A stretch of DNA of 64,000 bases from Corythucha ciliata (Eukaryota; Arthropoda; Insecta; Hemiptera; Tingidae), in the NCBI GenBank assembly GCA_038030265.1, contig CM075943.1, forward strand, positions 8,618,001-8,682,000. Direction: 5' to 3'. This document shows, piece after piece, positions 34,800 through 46,552 of this stretch. Positions within the stretch are counted from its first letter, which is position 1. The number at the start of each line of letters is the position of its first letter. The notes below the pieces were generated by a model, which worked only from the letters and a program-made list of their open reading frames with translations, did no database searches and was not told the origin of the DNA. Position numbers and translations under genes: made by a program.

Positions 34800-36232
34800 T
34801 GTAAGCAAAAAAAATCAGTAAATGTGTTATTATAAGTCATCCCGTCTTTAGGGAGGGCGAGGGCAACAATTACCCACAATTAAAGGGCGGAATGAGGAAA
34901 GTTTGTTCCAAAAACTGCCTAAAAGTGGCAGAAACTAACCATTTCGCCTCCATACTTATCGGTTTGGGCAGAAAATAGTCTCAGAACGGACCTACACGGG
35001 AACATTTCCTTTTGCTTGGGTGCCCTCTGTGGGTCTTGTATACCCTAGCCACCTAAATCAACGCCTGCCGCAGTGGCCTCCGGACCTCTATCGGTTTTCG
35101 ACGGTTCTATGCCACGAAAGGAAACCTCCAGACGGACCTCCCGCGAAGACCAACTGGGTCTGAACTGCCAGAAGAGCCTCTCGATCCTCGACGAAAGTCC
35201 TCCAGGACCCAGCCACCCGATCGTCTGAATAGGCCACTGCATCGAAGACCGGCCCTTTCGGGCCACCCAGCCTCCACCTTTGCTCGGGTTTCTCGTGGCT
35301 TATTCAAGATTTTATTTCTACGAGTGCCACTAGAACTGTACTTTCCTAATTAGTTTTTACTGGGCATGAAAGCCTCCCTTGTCTTGGCGTGCGGCGTGTG
35401 AGCGGATAACTGGATTCACGAGGGGAACGCTCGCTATGACTCTATTTCTATTGAGTCTAGTGACTATGATTTGGAAGTACCGCTGGGTGTTTCTCCTTTA
35501 CAGACAGATCAGCCGACCCCAACTTCCTCGCAACCCTCGTACACATGGTTCAAGAAGAGCTGCAGAACGCCCCAGGGCGTCGCTAAATCTCGAAGAAGGC
35601 CAATGACAGGGTTAAGAGTAGACAACGAAGCTTCAACCTGGTAAATTCCTCGTGGGAGAGAGGAACTCAGACAACGGTCGGCGCTGTCGGTACTCTTTAA
35701 AGTTCGCAACTACACAAACCCGTACGGCGCGCGGAAAAGAAAAGAAAAATGCAAAGAGCCTCATATAACACCACGAGTCTCTGAACTGACAACATTGCAG
35801 GTGGAAGGAAGCTCCGGCAATTCGTTCAAGTCAACAAGATTAGGCACCGCCGACCCGATCAGCTTGGCGAAAGGGTCAGCCAACCACCTCAGGAACAGAA
35901 AACAGACCGAGGAGCAGGGGTTACATCAGTCGGCAGCCTCGGCACATGATTCCAGCGACAACGCCCGATTGGTAACAAATCACTTCAAACTGTGAGGTGC
36001 AGTGGCCAACTACGCGACGGTTACCCGAGAATCGGACCACGCCCACACCCTATCCATTCACGCCTCAACAATTTGTACACTTTCACAACCAAATTACAGA
36101 CGGCAGATGGTTTCAATGGGGCAACCTTAGTAATAAATGACCATTATTACATCAACGGTCACCGCTCCACTGCAATAAGTGACGCGGAGATAGCCGGCAG
36201 CAGCATATGCGACAGAGCTAGCGTTAAAGAAC
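34800..36232. other. Region upstream of the BTB gene, no gene recognised
   Basis: The part 35040-35290 is GC-rich and looks like an interspersed repeat fragment; its open frames in both strands are compositional. A frame at 35992-36235 stays open up to the Harbinger insertion and would continue in frame on the far side (37339-37469). I do not recognise the product. Confidence 0.35.
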
Positions 36233-36235
36233 TTA

Positions 36236-37335
36236 GGCCCGTATTTATTAACGTTCCTTGAAGCTCCCTTGAGTCAAGGCGTCCTTGAGAAGCCTTCCTT
36301 GACAAGTTTTCGTATTCATGAAACTTCCTCGAGTTGAAGGCTACCTTGACTTCAAGGAAGCCTTGGTAAAAATCGTTCCTTGAACCAAGGTAGCTTGTGA
36401 TCTGCTTGAGGCTTCCTTCACTTCCATTAGGTCGGTCGTTCACTGGAAGCCTCAACGGGAGCGACAACGAGCGTACATCCCAAAGGCTCAAATTCAATGT
36501 GACATCGTCCACTGCAGGCTTAGATGCAGTGAGTTCAATTTAAGCCTTTTTGGATGTACGCGCGTTGTATAGCGCCGCTCGAAAACGCTTCCAGTTGACG
36601 ACCGGCCATATCTGTTACCTCAATTTGGTTTTGCATTTCGGTGTGGAAGTAACAAAAAAAAAAAAAAAAAACTATGGAAGGAAATGATGACTTCATCGAA
36701 TATTTGCTTCACAAAGTAAATTATTGTTAGGGTGCACTGCAGTGATTGGCGGTCGATTGGCCCTCTTGAGCTGGAATACTCTCGGAAGGTTCGTCAAAAC
36801 AACTATGCGAACCGTCGTAAGAGGGATGAAGAAAATGAGGAAGGAGGCAGATTGCTTGAACGGGCCCTGCCTCACACTCACTTTCCGTCGGGACAAGTAC
36901 TCCGTCGTCATCTCGGAGAACGAAATTCATAACCTCGGCCATGGCTGCTGTATCATTGTCGACAGCTCCCTGGCAGGAAGTCGGCACGGAGATGGTGGGA
37001 CCCTCCATCTTTTGCCGGGCACCTTTCAGTGAAATTATTTCAGCCATAAAAAGTCATAAAAACAATATTCATATTCAAACGAGATGATTTGTTTCACTCC
37101 TGTACTGGCGCACTTCAGAACGAAACGGCGCTTTCGTTCCTTTTTATCGTTCCTAAATCGTTCCTTTTTAGTGCCTTGAAGGCGACCTTGGTAAAGGAAG
37201 CCCTGAGCCAAGTGAAGGAAAGTTTCTATATACGAAAAATGGTCAAGGCATCCTTTTCAGCAAAGGGAACCTTTCTCGAGAACGCCTTGACTTCAAGTCG
37301 AGGAACTGTTGAAGGAACGTTCATAAATACGGGCC
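36236..37335. mobile_element. PIF/Harbinger-like DNA transposon, TTA target duplication
   Basis: Terminal inverted repeats: GGCCCGTATTTATTAACGTT at the left and the reverse complement of AACGTTCATAAATACGGGCC at the right. They are flanked by TTA at 36233-36235 and 37336-37338. A 3-bp TTA duplication and GG-starting ends fit PIF/Harbinger. The inner arms are rich in CCTTGAAG/CTTCAAGG subrepeats. The interior has two overlapping ~100-residue open frames (36724-37032 plus, 36727-37047 minus) that I cannot identify as transposase; this copy is probably non-autonomous. A second MITE sits inside its left arm. Confidence 0.8.
36430..36606. mobile_element. MITE nested in the Harbinger-like element
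   Basis: Left arm GGTCGGTCGTTCACTGGAAG and right arm (reverse complement) GGCCGGTCGTCAACTGGAAG bound ~177 bp without coding capacity; AACGAGCGTACATCC recurs inside in both arms. It is flanked by TTA at the left and ATA at the right. A half copy is at 27763-27862. A long A-tract follows at ~36654-36672. Confidence 0.75.
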
Positions 37336-38433
37336 TTAAAGCTTATATTCGAATGCGTAATTGTGAGAACCGCGGGCAGCTCCCTAACAAATTGGCCCGA
37401 AACCATTCAATTCAGACTCGGACGGAGGTGGTTCCCAGCTTAGGCACAGTTCTTGCATACAAATTTTGAATCACACCACCACAGGCGCCAGCAGGGTCGC
37501 TTTTGAACAGGCAGACAGAGAAAACTGATTAGAGCAAGGAAACAAAGCGGTTCCCTAGGATCCTTCATGTCCTTCACAATTTCAGCGGACACCTTGGTAC
37601 GTCTATAAAAAACGTCACATGGTACACCCAATGCCAGCAAGACCAACGGCTTGATTTCGTCACAGCCGTGACGTCGTTCGTCATCAATTACGTTACTCGC
37701 CCTTGGCGTCGTGCCTCTACTCCAAACTGTCACCAAAAGGAGAGTCAATCATCCAACAAATTATCTGGCCCTCAGGGCCCAACTGCGTCCAGCAGTACAA
37801 AAGGAACGGATTATAAACCCGTTGGCATTTGTGTCGAATTGTTAAAAACTGACGACATTAAACCGAGAAAATTGGCGTTTTGACAAGATATTCATAAACT
37901 TGAGAACCTTCGTTAACCTCGTCATCAATTTGACGATTACTTTTCAATTTTATTCCACCTTGAAATTTCGAAACACAGACAAAATGAAAATGAAAATCGA
38001 GGAGAGGAAGAGATGACCTATAAATATTTCTATGGAGTAGTTGCGCAAATCAATTGTTCGCACGAGCACAGAGATTGAGATTTTGTTATCCTCTTTTTTA
38101 TACCGAAATTACCATAATCATACAATACTCGACGGGTAACTCCCCCGTTTTCTACCAAAAACTGCCAATATCCCCGCCGCCCCCTGACAGCTCGCATCAT
38201 ATGATCGAGGACATCTCCGGCTGTTCCTTGTTTTTGAGAGGGAAAAATCAGCGGATCTTTTATTTACCCAGATGATCCTTCAAGGCTATATCAGTTCCTG
38301 GGCCAGTCGCAGGCTAACAGTTCGTGAAAAAAGGCCTATCCCTTCGTTGGAAGGGGGCGGAGACGGGGAGATAGTCGTCTCGTAAGGACAAATTTTGCGA
38401 ATTTTCACTAGTAAAAAAAACGCTTACTTGAAA

Positions 38434-38541
38434 GCTCCTCGATCTCGGTATGCAGCCAATTTAGTGTCTTTCAGTCCCATCGATGAGGGGTTGGATTCTC
38501 CACCACCGCCTCCAAGTCCACCTCCATGATAACGCGAGCCC
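38434..38541 (-). CDS. Possible orphan exon, Gly-rich
   Basis: The minus strand shows a clean acceptor (GTGCAG) and donor (GTAAGC) around a 108-nt open frame. It reads a Gly/Ser-rich segment followed by SMGLKDTKLAAYRDRGAFK, which has natural protein-like composition. No flanking exons were found within the window. It may be an exon of a gene that extends outside my recognition, or an alternative 5' exon of the BTB gene used as UTR. Confidence 0.3.
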
Positions 38542-39894
38542 TGCACTTTTTTCGACGGGGGAGGAAAAAAAAAAAAAAAAAGTTTTTGTGTAACTCACTC
38601 ACGAACACGGAAGCGAATGAACTCGACTGCGCGTTTCTATATCGAATTTAAAACAATTATCTCAGAGGGTTTTTATCCCACTCGAAGTGACGTTTAGAAC
38701 CAGCCCTAAAAATAGTACGAAAATGCTCGCGATGCCGTCGATTTTTCGGGTAAAGCCCGTACAATTTTACCCTACGGAGAGAACTCCCGAGAAAAAAAAA
38801 AATGTAACAAGGATGGAAGGAGTGAGAGGAGTGTGAAAAGAAACAAACGGAAAAGGGAGAGCTTTGTTGCCCTCGGAGTCGAACATGAGTGGAAAGTGAG
38901 ACGCTTGGGGCGCTATGGCTCTCAGTACAAATAGAGGGACACGATTTCTTTTTTTTCCCTCGTCATTTTAATAGAAAAAAATAAAACGAGTCATCTTCAA
39001 AAGCTCGAGTACAAGACGAAAAAGTGTCATGACCAGCCATAAAACGTGCGTTCGTGAAGGCATAAAATGAGCTTATCAGAAAAAAAACAAAAAACAAAAA
39101 AAACAAAACCAGAAGATGGCAGGGATTCGCTAAATCAAAATCGGTGGCCTCAGAATTCGCCAACCACCCAAACTCAGGATTTCGCTTAATTGAGACACTA
39201 TAATATCAATATTTAAAAAAATCCACGAATAAATCGAACAATTAGACATCTTATGAACATTCAAACGCCAAAAGGTGAGCTAACGGCAAATATTTTTTGT
39301 CATTTTTGACAATTTTTGATTATTGCCTCCTCCCGCCTTGCCCGACAACCAAACACTCCCAAAAACTTCAACAAAAGGGAATTTTTCGTCAAAACTCACC
39401 GACATTTCGAGGACTTCTCGATTTATCAGAATCCAGCGTCAACGACTGAAAAGAAGATTCGTCTTCAAGCTTCATATGGGGGGAACTTGATAAACGGTAA
39501 AAGACCGGCCCCCTTGTTTTTTGTGCCCTTCAGAAATCAGGGAAATGTTCTCCGTGGAAGCCGGAGAAAAGCTGAAAAATTTCTGCTATCGTCTTTACTT
39601 TGGTTATAATCACCTGCACTTGTTTTAAGGAACATTTTTTTATTTTTCGTTTAATTTTTTTTAAATCGTTTAAATCCCACTATTTTTGGCGAAGTAAACA
39701 GCGAAATATCGTTAAATGAGGAATCTGCCTTAATTACATCAATTTGACATTTATTTTACTCCTTTTCTTAAATAATTTTTTGAAAATATATTGGAGCCGA
39801 TCATTGATACCTTTCAATGAAGCCAAAACCGGCTGTATCTTATTTGAGAGGGGGGGGGGGGTCTTTTTTTGGGTAATCCCGTTTTTTCTACAAA

Positions 39895-40013
39895 GCGGCT
39901 CTCAAACCAACACGATTTCGTGAATCCACCGAGAATTCGCGATGGAAATGCCACGTCAAATGTTTTGAACGCCAGAATGCCATGTTTCGGCGAATTCGCG
40001 TTGGTTTGAGCGC
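39895..40013. mobile_element. MITE-like inverted repeat
   Basis: GCGGCTCTCAAACCAACACG at the left pairs with the reverse complement of GCGCTCAAACCAACGCGAAT at the right (~24-bp arms, ~119 bp in all). There is no coding capacity. Confidence 0.55.
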
Positions 40014-41305
40014 AGTTTAAAAGTGCTACACACCATTTTTGAAAAAGTTACGGGACAATTTAACTCAACAAAACAGAGGGAATCATTGTAAGTAGAGGGG
40101 TGTAAAATGAAATAACACTGGCGGCATCAACGTGACAACCACTTTAATTACAATAGGATATAACACCGTGCGGTCCTTCAACGCCCGACCGCGACGCGGT
40201 GATCTATGACCCCCGCCCTCCCCCTGGAAAAATTTGTAGAATTTACAGGGGAAAACAGCACGCTGTGAAATGTCGATTGTTTGAGATTTTTGAGCATGTT
40301 CCCTAGGTTTTGACCAATCAAAATAATAGGGCGAAATCGTGAAGTGCTTTTTTCCTTACATCATGCGACAATGAGGGCGCCCAAAATGGTCAAAATTCAG
40401 ACTCAAAAAACAATTTTGTTCGTCTTGTTGGACTCCTCCCCATTTATTTTTGGTTAACTAGGAAAAATTAAAACCAGGTCAAATCAGTGTTTCTGTCTGA
40501 CATGCCTTGGAAAAATTGCCCATTTTGATTTAACGCTGCCAAAATCGCTGGAAAATTATTGATAAAATGAAGATTTCTCGGCTTATTTTACCCCGATTGA
40601 ACCTCTTGACGAGGAAGCTCAACTGGTCGTTCAGTTGTGTTTTGCGGGTTTTTAGTGTCACGAGTCTTGTCAGGCGCTGTTGATTGACCTGTGAATTCAA
40701 GGGAGAAAGAAAATCCGGGGCTCAGAAATGTTCCAATTCGGTGTTGTCCACTCCTTCTGTATCCTTACTAACGTGAAGAAATACATTTTCAGGGCAAGTT
40801 CTAACGACGAAATCCCAAGTTTCACGTCTATAATTAGTCAATTTTAGAGCATCATTGTCTGCTTCCTACCGGAATATTAAGCTTTTGATGCTATTTTTAT
40901 GTTGTCCTCAGATTTAAATTGACATGGACCAAAATTCTCAATCGCAACGTGAGAAAACGGTGGCAAGTCTCAGTTCCGCAGGCATCTTGTTTTTTGAACC
41001 CGATTTTCACAGGGGAAGGATCCAGCGTATATATCAAATAACGTAAAAAAAGAATGTTTATAGTAAAAATTCACTTAAATAGTACGAATCTTTCAAAAAC
41101 GCCAGAGGACAAACCATTACAGTGGGGGGGGCGATTTCCCTATAAAAAGCCAATGGGCTAATTTAACAAGTTGTTTTAAATTGACGATCAGAAAAAAAAG
41201 AGCATCACGACAGAGTTAAACTAAACGAGTAATAATCTATCAAAAAAATAAGATTCGTACTCTAGTCAGCCTTGTGTAGGACAGAAACAATTTTTATTTT
41301 CGCCA

Positions 41306-44300
41306 TTAAAGTCGGTAAGCACCAGTCGGAGAATGTTCGACGTTGCTGAACGTTAATTGACCGTCAATTTCACCGGGCGGAGCAACGATTTGTTCGTTCT
41401 GTAACAAAAAAAAAAAATTAATAGCGTGACGTAAAAACCTCAATCAACCTCGCCCCCTCCCTTCACTGATTACTTACTTGATCACTAAAATACGTGTCGA
41501 TAATAGTGACGACTTTTTGGTAAATCTGTTCATTTTCATGTTCCTGAAGTGATTCGAGTTTGTCCAGCCCGTCGCATTCTTCAATTTGTACGGCCAAAGT
41601 ATCACTCTCACCAGCCCTGGCAGCGGCCTTTAAAAGGAGAGCGACAAAAAAAAAAAAAAAAATAATAAAAAAAGGATTGGTTTGGCGAGGGTGGGTGGAG
41701 GCTCTCACGTTAAGAAGATTCATTAGTCCGTCCAGTACGACCATAATAGTCTTGGAATCCTTTGAATTCAGCAGGGCGCACAAGTGGCTCACAACTCCAG
41801 CTTGCACCAGTGCGGACAATTGTTCGATGTTTCCTCCGGCCGTCAGATTTGTAATCGCCCAGGCGGCTTCTTTTTGAGATCTAAAGTCTCCCTGTGAAAG
41901 ATTCGCAAATATAGGCACCCCAAAAAAAGTGCGGAGAGGGGCAATTTTAGGTACCTTGAGCATGACGTTAAGAAGAGGCGATAGTAGACCTTCCTGAATC
42001 ACGCCATCAATTTGATCGCTACTACCCGCGGTAATGTTTGAAATGGCCCACGCCGCTTCTTTCACGATGTTGTGCCTGTCGTGAAGAAGGAGCTGGCCAA
42101 GGTAGCGAAGTCCACCGGCTTTTATGACGGCGTCAGTCTTAAGGAATCAATGCGGTGAATCACGACGGAAACTTTTTAAATGGTAAAGTACACAATTACC
42201 TGGGTATCGTTCCCGCTAACGATGTTACCGATAGTTCTCAAAGCAGGAGCCAGAACGTTCACTTTAGGGCAGCTGAGCTGCTCAACCAACTTTGGTACGA
42301 CGTTCGCGTCCACGACCGCTTGGATTTTCTCATTGGGCCCATCAGTCAAATACGAGAGAGCCCAACAAGTGTCGGCTGCAAATCAAAATTTTTAGACACC
42401 CCCCAAATCGAAAACAAACTATTTTTTGTTTCCATACCGATAACGTCATCGTCGGGGTAGTCAAGGATTCGAGCCAAGTGGGGAATACAGGTTTGAACGA
42501 TTTCAAATGGCGGAGGAGGCGACTTGTTACGGCAAAAGTTTGATAAACTCCACACCACGTTTCTCAGGAACGAAATCTGAAAAAAGGGAGTTCATCAATC
42601 AAGCAGTGAAGACAAAAAACAATCTCAGAACTTACAGGAACGTTAGGCTTCAGGAGACTCAACATGGCGGGCATAGCTCCGCTCTTGAGAACTATGTCGC
42701 GGGCAGGAGGCCCGTCGCCTTTGCAAGAAAATACACAATATACACATGTTCATCTGAATTCTTTCACTCAAAAAATACGTTACCAGCGATATTCCCCAAA
42801 GCCCAAACAGCTTGTTCCGCCACGTGTGCCGACGACGAAGAGAGCAACTGGACAAAAATCGGTACGGCCCCAGCGTCAACGACAGTCTTGGTTTGAGCGG
42901 GCGTTCCAGACGCCACATTCGTTAAAGCCCACGCGGCTTCAAATTGAAGCATCGGACTACAAAAAAAAAAATATACACGGGGGGGACCCGTTAATCGAGG
43001 ACAACTTTTTGCGTCTCCTTTCACCGTACTTGTGGTCGTAGGACAGAAATTCGACGCAACGAGGAACAATGCCGTGACTGATCAACAGGTCAATAGGCGG
43101 ATTTTTTTCACGGCTCAGAGTTTTCCTCGCTGCCTGGGTCGCGAAAAGCAGTACATCCTCTTTATTGCTGTGCATATCTGATCGATTTTTTTTTTTAATT
43201 CATTATAAAAAAGAGCGATAAAATGGTTAAAATGAAATAATTTACGAGTGACAATTTCGTCCAAAGACAGCGCCGAAGGTGACTTAGGGCTATTGGATTC
43301 TTGAAGTGGAGGATTCAATGACTCTTCGCTGAGACTAATGTTCCTCCTTTTACACATTTGTTCGTCTTTTTTCGCCTTACGCAACTCGACGTTGACTTCA
43401 TTACGCCGTCTTCGCAATTCCTGTGGGGCGAATTCAAACTAATTAATTACCTCAGCCCAACCGGACGATTCCGTTCAATTCGCAGCTCTTCAACCAACTA
43501 CATAACTGGACGAGGATTCTCCAAAACCTTTTGATTCAACCCTCCCCAAACGGGGGGGACCTGGGACCTACCACTCCTCAGGTCCACTCCCTCAACGGCA
43601 TCATCATTCACAGGGTCATCCTGAGGAAAAATCTCTTGGAAGGAAACCTTTCACATTGGTTCTCAGCGTTCCCCTCCGCGAAAGGCGCCCAGGAAGGGCA
43701 GACATGTAGGCATTCCCTCACGTATGCCCTCCGAGTTGAGCCTCTCTGACCACCCCCTCCAAGTCTCACCTTCATTTAGCGAATGAAATATTGTTTCTGA
43801 GGGGGGGGGGAGTGTATTTTGATCCGTAAAATTAGAGTATTCTCCTCCAGTATTGTTCCACAAATGATTCATTGGTCCAGAAACTTGAAATTTCATCCCC
43901 AGAATCACACTGGGCCTGATATAGAAGCGTGTAGGCTGCAACCTACATCGTCCTAGCGTTGAATCAGGCACTGCCACTCGTAGTCTTCCTCATAGACGCT
44001 TCAGCCCTCATATTTTCAATCTTTGGAAGAAACGAGGCCCTTGGAGAATGATTTAGAGCGGTTAGAGGCTTTTAGCCATCCTCGTGGCTCGCAGTAAGGG
44101 GGAAGGGGTTTCATATGAAGGTAGCAAGGAATCTCATTGTAGGATGGGCATCAGTTATCCCCAAAATGAGAAGACCATGAAGGCACTACCCTTTGGGACA
44201 GCACTGCCTGGAGTCGCTGGGTAGCTGTTCAGTCAGTATAAGCTGAAAAAGTTGTGGCCAAGCGCATCAACCCGTCAGAGTCCACAAAATAAACATTTTC

Positions 44301-44611
44301 AGTACAACAATGATGGTTTTTGTAGCCCGTAACAGCTTGGCTGTCACTACTAATGCTAGGGGTTTGACCAACATTTCAACCTTTCTCATAATACGCTTTT
44401 TCAATTTTTTGAACTCAATATGACTCGCTGCAGCCTCAAAGTAGCTGCTTGGCAGTGGCCAGATTGGTAGACTCCAAAAAGGTACAACAAGTTGACTAGT
44501 CATACAGTGACCACCAAAATGAAACAAAAGAGTCGCACTTACCTCGTTGCTTTTCCCGTAGTTTTTGAAGGATTTGATCCTGTCGGGGTGTACGTTTTCA
44601 CTGTGGGGCAT
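41306..44611 (-). CDS. Importin subunit alpha (karyopherin alpha)
   Basis: Adaptor that binds classical nuclear localisation signals and hands cargo to importin beta. Eleven exons: 44543-44611, 43246-43420, 43030-43177, 42784-42956, 42636-42718, 42438-42576, 42200-42375, 41955-42137, 41709-41891, 41478-41627, 41306-41398. They sum to 523 residues with all phases consistent. The N-terminal importin-beta-binding domain has [11 protein letters not shown] and [21 protein letters not shown]...KRRN. The armadillo repeats carry the NLS-pocket W-x-x-x-N pairs ([63 protein letters not shown]). Start is ATG 44611; the frame upstream begins with TTG. The animal subtype (alpha1/2/3) is not settled by eye. 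Confidence 0.95.
43421..44542. other. Long first intron of importin alpha
   Basis: At 1,122 bp it is about ten times longer than the other introns of this gene. It contains no open frame with protein-like content and no element that I can delimit, though its composition is richer in GC than the flanks, suggesting old insertions. Confidence 0.5.
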
Positions 44612-44649
44612 GGCTGATGGGGGGGAGTCTTGTTTTGTGTCGTTCAATG

Positions 44650-46500
44650 CGACGAAAATTCACAAACAAAATGAACTGAAACAGGGGGAACAACACGTGG
44701 TGAAATTTGACGAACGCCTTGACAAAAATTATAGGGATCAGAGGGCGCGCAACGGTGAAAAATATTCTTAAAAGTCTTGGAACAAAGTCCACTAAAGGGG
44801 GAAGATAAATTGTCGCAATTAGCCCTTAATTCTTCTACTTTTTAGTGTAAATAATTGTTGAAATGTACTAGTTTGAGGGGTACTCAATTAATTATACGAA
44901 AAAGCGTGGAAACATGTGGACGGGGTGAAGTTTGGCAGTACGAGGAGGAAGCGCAATGATCAAAGGAATATAATACAAAAGTTCGTGTTACGACTTTCAA
45001 AAAAAGCTTACCTCAAGAAAACTGGTGAAATTCTGGTGTCTAGATTGAAAATAATAAAGTCCTCAAACGATTTTTCTTTGTACTGGAAATCAAATTCTGA
45101 CCGTTTTCCGTATCGTGGTGAGTGAGACGAGTCAGTGAGTGCAGTGGCCTCTCCAAGAGTGGACTGGGAAGCACCCCACCAACCGCCAATTCACCCTCAT
45201 CCCACCCTTGAATAAACGACCGTTATGGCGGTGAATTTTTTTGAATTCGAACGCTCGTCAACGTATTTTTTCGACAAAAAAATGTAAATATATCGAAGAG
45301 TGTCATTTGCTAGTGAATTTCCTGTTTTTCGCTCTGACAATAAAGTTAGCAAATACATTGCTATTACGGCGTAGCGGCGGCGACATACTTAGCCGCTTGT
45401 TTGTGCGTTGTGCCTGCGTCTCCTCCACTTGGAAATCCATCGCGTTTTGGACGAATTGTCAAGATGTGACCTCATTTGCAGCAATAAACACGTTTGTTAG
45501 GGAAATTTTTGACCCTTTAACTAATTTCATGAATCTAATTGGTAGTCGAAGCCTTTCAAAAATTCTCCCCCCACTCTACCATGCCAGGGGGGGGGGAGAT
45601 GTATAGCCCAGAGAAATGTATTTTCGCCCCGGTGCAACTGTCAACCAATGAGCTCAAGAACCTCGGTTTTTGTGGGACCGAAACCCACAAAAGCAGCCGT
45701 TGACCGTTGGAGGGTTATAACGACATCCCTTTTGGACCCTATGAGAAACAGTGACGGTTTGTGGCATTGAAATCCCCCCTCGCCCCAAAATCGAAATATA
45801 CTTGGCTCGAAAACTTCCTCGATCTGAAGTTGTTTATGTTTTATTTTCTGGTTATATCGCAAAATTACGCGTTTTTGGGCCATTGAACCCGATTTCACCG
45901 TTTCTGGTCATTCAAGAAAACGGTATATATAGAGGGTCACATTCCAAATGTGGAGGTGTTCAGAGTTAAATAGTTGGTTCTGTAGCAGTTTCCAGTATAA
46001 AATAAGTACCTGTAGGTAAAACGTTTCATTACTAAAACAAACTTATGAAATTCGTGAATTTCTACTTGGTTATTTTCTGGCGTGAAATTGCCCGTTTCTG
46101 GGACAGAATAGTAAATATGTCGAGAAAAGTGTACTTCTTGGAGCATAATTTCGAGATTGGTGGCAAGGGGACAAAGTGTTCGATTTCGTAGTACCTACCC
46201 GTAGAGCCACAGCGCCAGCACGGCCAAATTGACCGCTTTCTGCATGAACATGAATATATAGCAGTTTCTGATCGCATAGTTGAGTTTCTGTTCGAAAATG
46301 AATGAAAATGGTGGTGGTTGGTCTTAAAGATCAAGATCGATTGCACGACCGTTCTTGCAATGTCGGAATCGTTGGCAGGAAAATTGCCCAGTTTATTTGC
46401 ATGGTGCCAGGAATTACACTTATGATCCACTTTTAGAACCCTAATAACTGTAAAGTTGGATAGACTAAAAGTTTGCTAGTGGACTTCATTTTATTTGGCG
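44650..46500. other. Intergenic region upstream of importin alpha, with one possible exon
   Basis: Nothing was recognised except a weak minus-strand exon candidate at 46199-46287: acceptor CGAACAG, donor GTAGGTAC, encoding a hydrophobic segment (MFMQKAVNLAVLALWLYG) that could be a transmembrane helix. It may be a remnant of another receptor copy or of a small membrane protein; I found no flanking exons. Confidence 0.3.
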
Positions 46501-46552
46501 ATCTACGAAGAAATTCAAGTTTTAATATCTTCATTCAAATCCTCTTCTTCAT

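Larger units (their letters stand above)
37339..41300. other. Gene desert between the Harbinger-like element and importin alpha
   Basis: Apart from the possible exon at 38434-38541 and the MITE at 39895-40013, I see no supported feature in these ~4 kb. The sequence is AT-rich with A/T and G homopolymer runs. Short open frames lack protein-like composition. Confidence 0.5.

Noticed and set aside
35040..35307. Open frames in the GC-rich segment upstream of the BTB gene
   Set aside because: Overlapping frames in several phases with biased Arg/Gly/Ser content; best explained by GC-rich repeat DNA.
44612..44647. Extended N-terminus of importin alpha
   Set aside because: Starts with TTG; ATG 44611 gives the normal importin-beta-binding domain start and expected length.
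45241..45606. 121-codon plus-strand frame between importin alpha and odorant receptor A
   Set aside because: No recognisable domain, poor start context and no splice partners; treated as chance.
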